Under the pieces are notes generated by a model. That model was not told the DNA's origin. It was given only the letters and a program-made list of their open reading frames with translations, and made no database searches. From positions 325,264-370,526 of the forward strand of contig JAFVEA010000009.1 in assembly GCA_017478185.1 (NCBI GenBank): a stretch of DNA of 45,263 nucleotides, given 5' to 3'. The DNA is from Clostridia bacterium. Its GTDB lineage: Bacteria; Bacillota; Clostridia; Christensenellales; UBA1242. The position numbers and the translations under genes were made by a program. This document shows positions 9,021 through 16,297 of the stretch, one piece after another (the first letter of the stretch is position 1; each line of letters begins with the position of its first letter).

Positions 9021-9521
9021 TTAAAATATATTGTTTTCGTTTAAATATGATATCATCTGTTCTTCATAATTTTTCATAACAAGTGTTTCATCTTTTTTGT
9101 GATGGTCACAGCCCAAAATATGCAAAAATCCATGAATAAAAAGCTCTAATGCTTCTCTAAATGGAGTGTTGTCAAACTCGCTTGATTGAGTTATTGCCAC
9201 TTGTTCACAAACAAAAATTTCACCCAAATAAATTGTTTTGCTGGCTTCATCAAAGTCTAGCAAAAAATTTTCTTTTGTTAGAGGTAAATTTTTTGGGTTG
9301 TCTATGAGCCTAAAACTTATGACATCAGTGATTTTGTCAATGTTTCTATAATCTTTGTTAATTTGTTTTATCTCTTTTTCATCAACATAAAAAACAGTTA
9401 AGCTGATGCTAGCATTTTGTTGATTGAATATTTTTAACACTTGTTTTCCAACTTTTGTTAATAGTTTTTCATCTGCAAATTTTGCATTTGTTTTGTTTTG
9501 TAATTTTAAATTTAATTTCAA
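9021..9521 (-). CDS. ybeY: Endoribonuclease YbeY
   Basis: Zinc-dependent RNase involved in 16S rRNA 3'-end maturation and ribosome quality control. The 166-residue protein has the signature H130-GFLH134-ILGCDH140 with three zinc-binding histidines. Upstream is the conserved segment NKDYRNIDKITDVISF. Its start overlaps the yqfD stop by four bases. In many Firmicutes phoH and pgpH (yqfF) lie between yqfD and ybeY. Both are absent here. Confidence 0.95.
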   Translation of the reverse strand: MKLNLKLQNKTNAKFADEKLLTKVGKQVLKIFNQQNASISLTVFYVDEKEIKQINKDYRNIDKITDVISFRLIDNPKNLPLTKENFLLDFDEASKTIYLGEIFVCEQVAITQSSEFDNTPFREALELFIHGFLHILGCDHHKKDETLVMKNYEEQMISYLNENNIF

Positions 9522-10645
9522 CTTATTTTTTCCTTTATTTTAATATAGTGTGTGACAAACCATATGTTAGAAACAAAATTTGTTTCAGTTTTTTCTTCCA
9601 AAATGTTTTCATCACCGTTTATTTGCTCCCAAGCGAGCATTTTTGCTTGAGAAAAAAGATTGTTTTTGTAATCTTCAAAGTTTTTTGTAATCTCTTCTTT
9701 TTTAAGTTCATAAGTGTTTTTATAGTTTATAACAATTGGAACAAGATTTTCTGTTAAATATTTGGTGTAACATTCATCTTCATAAAATTCATAACTTATT
9801 TCATTTTGAGTTTTAAACAAAATATCATCTTTATATTTAACTTCATAATTTTGAACAAAATTTCCAGTGCGTATTAGCTCAGTTTTTGTTTCATAAAATT
9901 TTATTGTTGCACTTTTCCAAACATAAGCAAAAATCTGTCCGCTTGCATTACATTCTTTTTTCTCGCCATTTTCTTCTGTGTAACCAGCAATCAAAACTTG
10001 CCCTTTTTTAACATATTCATTTGGTTTTACAAGTGCAGTGCCAGAATTTGTTAAAATGCTTGCAACAATTCCGTCATTTTTTGCAATTATGTTTTTGGCT
10101 GAGCTAAACTCACTTAAAACATCAGTTCTTTTTGTGTAGTCAATCAAAACAAAACAGCCCCTAAAACTAACACTAATTAAACTTATTTCTGGAATGGCCG
10201 AGCGCAAAATGTTTTCGATTTCTTGGCTTTTTAGATTTGCTTTTAGAGAAAGAGTTTTTATGCTATGTTGCTTTAAAACTTCAATTATTTTTGGCTTTAG
10301 TTCATCATCGCCATAAAGATTTATGCCCCAAACAAAAAAAGTTGCAAAAAAATTTAAAAGCACTCCAAAAACAATTCCAACAACAATGGCAGGCTTTAAA
10401 AAAATAGACCTTAAAAAATTTAAAAAAGAGTTGTTTTTTTGCTCTAAAATAGTATAGCATTTTTGATTTAAAATGGCAATCACTTTTTTATAGTGTTTTT
10501 TAGGATAGCAAAAACAGAGCTCACTAGAAGAAATTTTTTTGATTTTTTTAATTTTTATGTTGTTTTTTCTGAGCTCTTCCAAAAGACTGGCAAAATTTGC
10601 ACCTTTAATTTTTATTTTAGTGCTATTAAGAGATAATTTATTCAA
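9518..10645 (-). CDS. yqfD: YqfD family membrane protein (sporulation-associated)
   Basis: A 375-residue protein of the YqfD family, which in Bacillus is made in the mother cell under sigma-E and whose exact role is unknown. The N-terminal 80 residues are cytoplasmic and basic. One clear membrane segment follows at about residues 85-110 (IVVGIVFGVLLNFFATFFVW), then a large external domain with features such as AKNDGIVASILTNSGTALVK and KPNEYVKKGQVLIAGY. It overlaps yqfC by eight bases. Presence of yqfC-yqfD suggests descent from spore formers, but on its own does not prove sporulation. Confidence 0.9.
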   Translation of the reverse strand: MNKLSLNSTKIKIKGANFASLLEELRKNNIKIKKIKKISSSELCFCYPKKHYKKVIAILNQKCYTILEQKNNSFLNFLRSIFLKPAIVVGIVFGVLLNFFATFFVWGINLYGDDELKPKIIEVLKQHSIKTLSLKANLKSQEIENILRSAIPEISLISVSFRGCFVLIDYTKRTDVLSEFSSAKNIIAKNDGIVASILTNSGTALVKPNEYVKKGQVLIAGYTEENGEKKECNASGQIFAYVWKSATIKFYETKTELIRTGNFVQNYEVKYKDDILFKTQNEISYEFYEDECYTKYLTENLVPIVINYKNTYELKKEEITKNFEDYKNNLFSQAKMLAWEQINGDENILEEKTETNFVSNIWFVTHYIKIKEKIS

Positions 10646-10904
10646 TGTTAACCTCCCGTGAGCTTACTGAAAAAATTTCTCCCACAATAATTATTTCATC
10701 TTTTTGCATATTTTTTATGTTTAAATTCTGCCCATAAATATATAAGCTTTGTTTTTTTGTTTTTAAAATAATTTTTACTGTTGAATAATAATCAACAAAA
10801 AACTTCCCTTCAACAATGGTGCCCAAAAAACCTAAATTTGTGACAATAAAAGGGCATAACTTGGCGTCAATTTTTAATTCATCAAAAATTTCTTTAAAAA
10901 ACAT
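10638..10904 (-). CDS. yqfC: YqfC/YabP family protein (sporulation-associated)
   Basis: An 88-residue protein matching the YabP/YqfC family in length and in the segment IKNMQKDEIIIVGEIFSVSS. It is paired with yqfD as in Firmicutes genomes. The start ATG has GAGGAT seven bases upstream. It is the first gene of the long leftward operon. In front of it the minus strand has CATAATAT, which faintly resembles a sigma-E -10 element, but no convincing -35 accompanies it. Confidence 0.82.
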   Translation of the reverse strand: MFFKEIFDELKIDAKLCPFIVTNLGFLGTIVEGKFFVDYYSTVKIILKTKKQSLYIYGQNLNIKNMQKDEIIIVGEIFSVSSREVNIE

Positions 10905-10972
10905 AAAATCCTCTTTTCTATGTTTATGAAAAAGGGCTTTATATTATGCTGATTTTTTATTTGTTTTTTTGT

Positions 10973-11002
10973 TTGAGAGGGGGGGGGTGGCTGTGATATA
11001 AT
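10973..11002 (+). promoter_or_regulatory. Promoter with a G9 homopolymer in its spacer
   Basis: TTGAGA (10973-10978) and TATAAT (10997-11002) are separated by 18 bases. The first half of the spacer is an unbroken run of nine G (10979-10987), very unusual in this AT-rich DNA. Loss of one G would give the optimal 17-base spacing. This makes it a candidate for on/off or graded phase variation of the downstream gene by slipped-strand mispairing. Confidence 0.6.
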
Positions 11003-11058
11003 TACCATAGAAATTTATGAAAATAGATTTAGAATTTAAAATATCTGGAGGAATTTTT

Positions 11059-11634
11059 ATGGAAAGCAAAAAAGAAACAAAAAATGAAACACAGTTTTTA
11101 GAGCTTGGAGGTCGTATTTTTGTTGTTGAGGGTGACAAAGTTTATGAAAGAGATTGTATAGGCTGCTGGGAAAGTGGCGATGAAAAGCTCTATGAATCAT
11201 GCTTAAAAGAGGGTGAGCCTATAAATTTAAATGAACATTTAAGAAATTTAGAAAAAACAGGTGAAAATTATTGGATTCATATAACAAAAACAAAACCGGA
11301 ATATCGTGCTCGTAGTCGTTATGAGGAGTTTTGCACAAGTAGTTATGAGGAGTCAAGTCGTCCAGATAAGTCTTATATGGATAAAGATTTGTATGGACTT
11401 CCTTTGCCTGATGGAACATATTTTATTCATTCTGATTATATTACAGATATGAATAAATATGAAAAAAATAAAAGATGCCCTTATAACATTATGGGAGTTC
11501 GTTATGCTCAAGGAAATGGAGTTGACACAAAAGCAACAATAATTGAAGCTGATGTAAATAAAATTATAAATGGGCTTTCAAAAGAATTTAGTCAAGCAAA
11601 AACAAACTTAGCAAAAAAAGAAATGAAATTATAA
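11059..11634 (+). CDS. Hypothetical soluble protein, 191 residues
   Basis: I do not recognise this protein. The ATG at 11059 (MESKKETK) is chosen because GGAGGA lies just upstream. An in-frame ATG 14 codons earlier has no such site. The protein is hydrophilic, with no signal peptide or membrane segment. It has an N-terminal stretch FLELGGRIFVVEGDKVYERD, an Arg/Tyr/Ser-rich middle (YRARSRYEEF) and a polar C-terminus. Four cysteines are present but not in a recognisable metal site. It is a single gene between two promoter/terminator signals. Its promoter contains a nine-G run, suggesting variable expression. Confidence 0.7.
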   Translation: MESKKETKNETQFLELGGRIFVVEGDKVYERDCIGCWESGDEKLYESCLKEGEPINLNEHLRNLEKTGENYWIHITKTKPEYRARSRYEEFCTSSYEESSRPDKSYMDKDLYGLPLPDGTYFIHSDYITDMNKYEKNKRCPYNIMGVRYAQGNGVDTKATIIEADVNKIINGLSKEFSQAKTNLAKKEMKL

Positions 11635-11662
11635 AAACAGCCGTGTGGCTGTTTTTGTTTTT
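11633..11662. terminator. Bidirectional terminator
   Basis: Perfect 10-base stem AAAAACAGCC / GGCTGTTTTT with loop GTGT, followed by a T-run on the plus strand and by T-rich sequence on the minus strand. It serves the hypothetical gene and the convergent valS, and its left arm includes part of the stop codon of the former. Confidence 0.9.
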
Positions 11663-11670
11663 TAAATGAT

Positions 11671-14079
11671 TTATTCACTTTTAAGTGTTATTTCTATTGA
11701 TTTTTCTTTTGCGCTTTTATAAATAATAGTTTTTATTGATCCAACTGCTTTTAAGTCTTGTTCAGCCAATTTTATTTCATCATCATAGCCACATAAAACA
11801 AGTGTTTCAACCTCTGTTTTTAGTGACACATTGTTTTGAGATTTAAAGCCACGAATGTTAGACACAATATCAGAAACAGTTTGCCCAAAGTTTGATAACT
11901 TTTCATCAAAAGTTTTGTCTAGTTTTAAATAATTTGACGTGTGAATTGATTTTTCATTGTTTTCTTGTGAGAATGTGTCCATATAAATTTCTTCTGTTAT
12001 GTGTGGAAGATATGGCGAGAACAATTTTAAAAGTGCTTTAAGCATAATTTTTGAAGCGTATTGAGCGCTTTTCTTTGCGCTTTCACCATAAATTTCAGGT
12101 TTATAAAGCCTGTTTTTTGCAATTTCAATATAGTTATCGCAGAAATTCCAGAAAAGTTTTTCAACTTCTTTTAACGCTAAACCGATTTCATATTTGTCCA
12201 TATATTTAACAAAATTTTCATTTGTTTTAACAAGTTCGTTTAATATCCACTTATCCATAATTTCCATTTCTTTTGGCTTGGTGTTTGGTGTGCCGTCTAA
12301 AAATGAAATAACAAATTTGCTGGCATTCCAAATTTTTTGAACAAGTTTTGCTCCGTTTGTTAATTGCTCTTCAGCCAAAACTGTGTCTAGCCCCATAGAA
12401 ATGTTTCCTGCCCAATATCTAACAACATCGGCAGACCTTAAAGCCACAAGTTGTTGAGGAGATTGCTTTTCGTTGCCTTTGCTTTTGCTTATTTTTTCTC
12501 CTTTTTCATCTACTGCATAGCCAGATATCATAACATCTGTCCATGGGAGTTTGTTAAAGTGTAACAGCGATTTTGCAATGGTATAAAAATCCCAAACCCT
12601 AACATTATCGTGTGCGTTAGGGCGAAGGCTCATTGGAAGGTGACTTCCGTCAAGGCCTTTTTGAGTGACTAAGTTCATACAAATTTGTGGGGTTAGTGAA
12701 GATGTTTGCCAAGTGTCCATAACATCTTGGTCTGGCAAAAATTCATTGCATCCACAAACACAAGTTTTGTTTGGGTTTGTTTTTGTTGGGTCAACAGGCA
12801 AATCTTTTATGTCTGCCAAAATTTCTTTTCCACAGTTTTTGCAATACCAAACAGGGAATGGAATACCATAATAATTTTGCCTTGAAATGCACCAATCCCA
12901 TTTTAAGCCCTGAGTCCAATTTAAAAATCTTTTTTGCATTGTTTGAGGGTGCCATTTGCATTTTAGTCCAGCATCATAAATTTCTTGTTTGTGTGAAAGA
13001 AGGTTTATAAACCACTGAGGCTTTGTTAATATTTCAATGTCTGTGCCACATCTTTCGTGGGTGGCAACAGCGTGGGTTATTTCTTCTTGTTTAAACAAAA
13101 GATTTTCTTCTTTTAATTTTTCTATAATGTTAGTTCTTGCTTCTTTAACTTTTTGTCCAGCCAAAAATCCGGCAAGCTCACTCATTCTGCCGTTTGGAAG
13201 AATTGCTTCCAAAACAGGAAGACTATATGTTTTTTGCCATTCCATATCTTTTTCATCACCAAATGTGCAACACATAACAACACCAGTTCCTTTGTCTATT
13301 AAAGCTTCATCATTTCCAATTATTGGAACTTCTTTTTGATATATTGGGCTAATTGCTGTTTTTCCTATAAGGTCTTTGTGTTTTTCATCTTGAGGGTTAA
13401 CAAAAACGCAAACACAAGCGCTTAAAAGCTCTGGCCTTGTTGTTGCAACTTCAAGTTTTTTGGAGCTATCTTTTATTCCAAAATATATATAGTTCATAAC
13501 GCTTGGTTTTGTTATTGTGTCTATTTCACTTGAAGCAATTGCTGTTCGGCATTCTGGGCACCAAAGGGTGGCAGATTTTCTTCTTGTTACTTCGCCTTTT
13601 TTGTATAGCTCGATAAATGATTGTTGGCTTATTTTTTGAACAGGAGAGGATATTGTTGAATAAGTGTGTTTTAGATTGCAAGATTGCCCCATACTGGTGA
13701 ACAGTTCAGCATATATTGGGATGATGTTATCCATTTCACTTAAACATTTTGAAACAAGCTCAGCTCTGTTGCTTTGGTCTGGATGAATGTTATATTTTTT
13801 TTGAACATATCTTCCACTAGGAAGACCATTGTTATCAAACCCCATTGGGAAGAACACATTATATCCACTCATTCTTTTGTGTCTTGCAACAATGTCTATG
13901 TGGGTGTAACTAAAAATGTGACCAGTGTGCAAATTTGGGCCACTGATTGTTGGGGGCGGAGTGTCTATTAAATATTTTGGTCTATTGTCTTGTGGGTCAA
14001 ATTTATAAATATCGTTTTCATCCCAATATTTATGCCATTTTTCTTCTGTTTTTTTAAAGTCATATTTTTTGTCTAACAT
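11671..14079 (-). CDS. valS: Valyl-tRNA synthetase, short archaeal/rickettsial-type
   Basis: Charges tRNA-Val with valine. The 802-residue class I enzyme starts with the HIGH-type motif H51-T-G-H54 inside TPPPTISGPNLHTGH. It has the editing domain and a KISKS variant of the KMSKS loop near residue 529. Cysteine pairs WCPEC (about residue 173), YCKNC and CVCGC (about 405-435) should bind zinc. Several blocks (FSYTHIDIVAR, FFPMGFDNNGLPS, DVMDTWQTSSLTPQI) match the archaeal and Rickettsia-like ValS type rather than the usual bacterial form, which has DTWFSSALWP. The C-terminal coiled-coil arm of standard bacterial ValS is missing, consistent with that type. This suggests ancient transfer. No T-box leader is visible upstream. 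Confidence 0.95.
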   Translation of the reverse strand: MLDKKYDFKKTEEKWHKYWDENDIYKFDPQDNRPKYLIDTPPPTISGPNLHTGHIFSYTHIDIVARHKRMSGYNVFFPMGFDNNGLPSGRYVQKKYNIHPDQSNRAELVSKCLSEMDNIIPIYAELFTSMGQSCNLKHTYSTISSPVQKISQQSFIELYKKGEVTRRKSATLWCPECRTAIASSEIDTITKPSVMNYIYFGIKDSSKKLEVATTRPELLSACVCVFVNPQDEKHKDLIGKTAISPIYQKEVPIIGNDEALIDKGTGVVMCCTFGDEKDMEWQKTYSLPVLEAILPNGRMSELAGFLAGQKVKEARTNIIEKLKEENLLFKQEEITHAVATHERCGTDIEILTKPQWFINLLSHKQEIYDAGLKCKWHPQTMQKRFLNWTQGLKWDWCISRQNYYGIPFPVWYCKNCGKEILADIKDLPVDPTKTNPNKTCVCGCNEFLPDQDVMDTWQTSSLTPQICMNLVTQKGLDGSHLPMSLRPNAHDNVRVWDFYTIAKSLLHFNKLPWTDVMISGYAVDEKGEKISKSKGNEKQSPQQLVALRSADVVRYWAGNISMGLDTVLAEEQLTNGAKLVQKIWNASKFVISFLDGTPNTKPKEMEIMDKWILNELVKTNENFVKYMDKYEIGLALKEVEKLFWNFCDNYIEIAKNRLYKPEIYGESAKKSAQYASKIMLKALLKLFSPYLPHITEEIYMDTFSQENNEKSIHTSNYLKLDKTFDEKLSNFGQTVSDIVSNIRGFKSQNNVSLKTEVETLVLCGYDDEIKLAEQDLKAVGSIKTIIYKSAKEKSIEITLKSE

Positions 14080-14112
14080 TTTTTATTTTCCTCTTTTCTA
14101 AATCTAACTTAT

Positions 14113-14142
14113 AGTTTAACACAAAATGAAGCTGTGTGTCAA
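14113..14142 (-). promoter_or_regulatory. Sigma-A type promoter for valS
   Basis: On the minus strand a consensus TTGACA (14137-14142), an 18-base spacer and TAAACT (14113-14118). The start site near 14106 leaves a short leader with GAGG before the valS ATG, too short for a T-box riboswitch. Confidence 0.65.
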
Positions 14143-14439
14143 TTGTTAAAAAATAATAGATGTTTAAAAATAAAAAAATTTAAAAAGGTTAAAGTGTTTA
14201 AAAGTTTGAAAAATTAAAATATCAATCCATTGATTGACATTTTAAAAGAAGTTCAACAAAAATAGAGTGGCATTAAGCTTTTTGCTATCATCACAAAGCT
14301 GGCTAGCAAAAGATTTTCACATTTGCGCCAAAAGTGCCTTATGAGAATAACATAAAATAGCTTTTGCTTAGAATGATAAAGATAATAGGTGTTTATTTTT
14401 TAAAACAAAGATAAAAACAAGCTTTATTGCCCAAAAACA
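14143..14439. other. Gene-free stretch with an unexplained, more structured patch
   Basis: No gene is recognised between the ABC exporter terminator and the valS promoter. The patch of about 14250-14400 is less AT-rich than its flanks. It contains an imperfect hairpin (CTTTTTGCTA, then TAGCAAAAG about 18 bases later) and a short frame on the minus strand, ending at 14253, that reads FWRKCENLLLASFVMIAK without a start codon. It may be a decayed gene, a dispersed intergenic repeat or a small RNA. The sequence alone does not decide. Confidence 0.35.
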
Positions 14440-14470
14440 AAAAACTAGAGCCTTTAGTTTCTAGTTTTTT
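14440..14470 (-). terminator. Terminator of the ABC exporter operon
   Basis: Ten-base stem AAAAACTAGA (14440-14449) / TCTAGTTTTT (14460-14469) with a ten-base loop. It sits directly after the stop codon of the second exporter gene on the minus strand and is followed by a T-run. Confidence 0.75.
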
Positions 14471-14476
14471 ATTTTT

Positions 14477-16297
14477 TTATTCCATTTCTTCGCTAAACTG
14501 GCTGTTATAAAGGCTGGCATAAACTTTGTTTAGTTTTAAAAGCTCGTTATGCGTTCCTTTTTCAACAATATCTCCGTCTTCTATAACCAAAATAACATCG
14601 GCATTTTTTATGGTTGAAAGCCTATGGGCAATAACAAAACATGTTTTTCCTTTAGAGAGATTATCCATTGCTTGTTGAATTAAAATTTCTGTTCTGGTGT
14701 CAACAGAGCTTGTGGCTTCATCCAAAATCATCATAGGGGCGTTTTGTATCATTGCTCTAGCAATTGTTAAAAGCTGTTTTTGCCCTTGGCTTATGTTTGT
14801 GTTTTCACCTAAAATATGGTCAAATTTTTCGGGTAAATGATTTATAAAGTTATAAATATTTGCGTTTTTTGTGGCAGTAATTATTTCTTCATCGGTGGCA
14901 TCATCTTTTCCAAATTTTAGATTTTCTTTTATGCTTCCCTCAAAAAGCCAACTATCTTGCAAAACCATTCCAAACAATTTTCTAACATCGTGTCGTGACA
15001 TTTCTTTTATTGATATTCCGTCAATTATTATATCGCCTTCATCAATTTCATAAAATCTTTCTAAAAGGTTTACAAGAGTTGTTTTTCCTGCGCCAGTTTT
15101 TCCAACAATTGCAACTTTTTGTCCAGCTTTTACCTCTAAATTAAAGTTTTTTATAATAACTTTTTCTTTATCATATGAAAATTTAACATTTTTAAAAACA
15201 ATATTTCCTTTAACATTTTCAAGCTTTTTGGTGTTTGTTTGTTTTTCTTCTTCACTTTCATCCAAAAACTCAAAAACTCTTTCAGATGCCGCCACTGTTG
15301 ATTGCAAAATGTTGGCAATGCTTGCAAGTAATTGAAGTGGGCGAGTGAATAATCTCACATAAATCATAAAAGATAAAATCGCGCCAATGCCAATAGAGCC
15401 ATTAACTGCCAAAACTCCACCAACAACCGAAACAGCAACAAAACCCAAATTTCCAATAAATTGCATAATTGGCATCATCAGTGAACCAAAAAATTGATTT
15501 TTATAACCAGCTTTATAAAGAGTGTTGTTTAAATTTTCAAACTTTTCACTTTCTTGTTCTATTCCGTTATAAGCTTTAACAATGTTGTGGTTTGAATAAA
15601 TTTCTTCAATATGTCCGTTTAATGAGCCCAAAGTTTTTTGTTGCAGTTTATAATATTTTTGTGATTTTTTAACAATTAAAGCAACCAACACAAGTCCAAG
15701 AGGAATGCACACCAAAGATGTTAAACTCAGCTCCCAACTGATTGTGAACATTATGATGATTATTCCAACAACAGTTGTTATAGATGTTATTATTTGTGCT
15801 AAACTTTGATTTAAGCTTTGAGTTATGGTGTCAACATCATTTGTTATTCGGCTTAAGGTGTCACCATAACTTTTTTTATTAAAATATTTTAATGGCAAAA
15901 AGTTTATTTTGTTCGATATTTCCAGCCTCATTTTATAGCCAATTCTGGCAGAAATAATTCCGGTTATAAAACCTTGAAAATATTCAAAAACAGCAGAGGC
16001 AATATATAGGCAAACAAGCCAAATTCCATAATAATTTATTTTTGCAAAGTCTATTGGAATTCCAAAAAGTGGAGAAGAACAAACATCGGTCATTTTTCCT
16101 AATAGGTCTGGGCCTAAAATAGAGCAAACAGTGCTTGCAACAGCTAAAAGTATTGCAACAACAAGTGCAACATAAAAAGGTGCCAAATATCTTAAAAATC
16201 TTTTTAAGCTTTTTTTAAAGTTTTTTGCTTTTGCTCCCATCATCATAGCTCTTGGGCCATGCCTTGGAGGATTTTTGTTTTCATTGTTTTCGCTCAT
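14477..16297 (-). CDS. Heterodimeric ABC exporter, subunit with the consensus ATPase site
   Basis: A 606-residue half-transporter: six membrane helices (about residues 38-345) fused to a nucleotide-binding domain. Walker A is GKTGAGKTT (399-407), the Walker B and catalytic glutamate are MILDE (523-527), and the switch histidine is H558 (IAHRLSTI). The signature motif is ISQGQ (502-506) instead of LSGGQ. In the TM287/288, LmrCD and BmrCD exporters one subunit keeps the full catalytic residues and carries a non-standard signature, exactly as here. It overlaps the upstream subunit gene by four bases. The substrate may be a drug, lipid or peptide and cannot be told. Confidence 0.93.
   Translation of the reverse strand: MSENNENKNPPRHGPRAMMMGAKAKNFKKSLKRFLRYLAPFYVALVVAILLAVASTVCSILGPDLLGKMTDVCSSPLFGIPIDFAKINYYGIWLVCLYIASAVFEYFQGFITGIISARIGYKMRLEISNKINFLPLKYFNKKSYGDTLSRITNDVDTITQSLNQSLAQIITSITTVVGIIIIMFTISWELSLTSLVCIPLGLVLVALIVKKSQKYYKLQQKTLGSLNGHIEEIYSNHNIVKAYNGIEQESEKFENLNNTLYKAGYKNQFFGSLMMPIMQFIGNLGFVAVSVVGGVLAVNGSIGIGAILSFMIYVRLFTRPLQLLASIANILQSTVAASERVFEFLDESEEEKQTNTKKLENVKGNIVFKNVKFSYDKEKVIIKNFNLEVKAGQKVAIVGKTGAGKTTLVNLLERFYEIDEGDIIIDGISIKEMSRHDVRKLFGMVLQDSWLFEGSIKENLKFGKDDATDEEIITATKNANIYNFINHLPEKFDHILGENTNISQGQKQLLTIARAMIQNAPMMILDEATSSVDTRTEILIQQAMDNLSKGKTCFVIAHRLSTIKNADVILVIEDGDIVEKGTHNELLKLNKVYASLYNSQFSEEME

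Noticed and set aside
10944..11138. Minus-strand frame overlapping the promoter region and start of the hypothetical gene
   Set aside because: It runs through the nine-G tract and the promoter elements, has no ribosome binding site and lacks any family resemblance. The plus-strand gene explains the region better.
14080..14476. T-box riboswitch upstream of valS
   Set aside because: No T-box consensus (GGGTGGNACCGCG) on the minus strand, and the predicted promoter leaves a leader of only about 27 bases.
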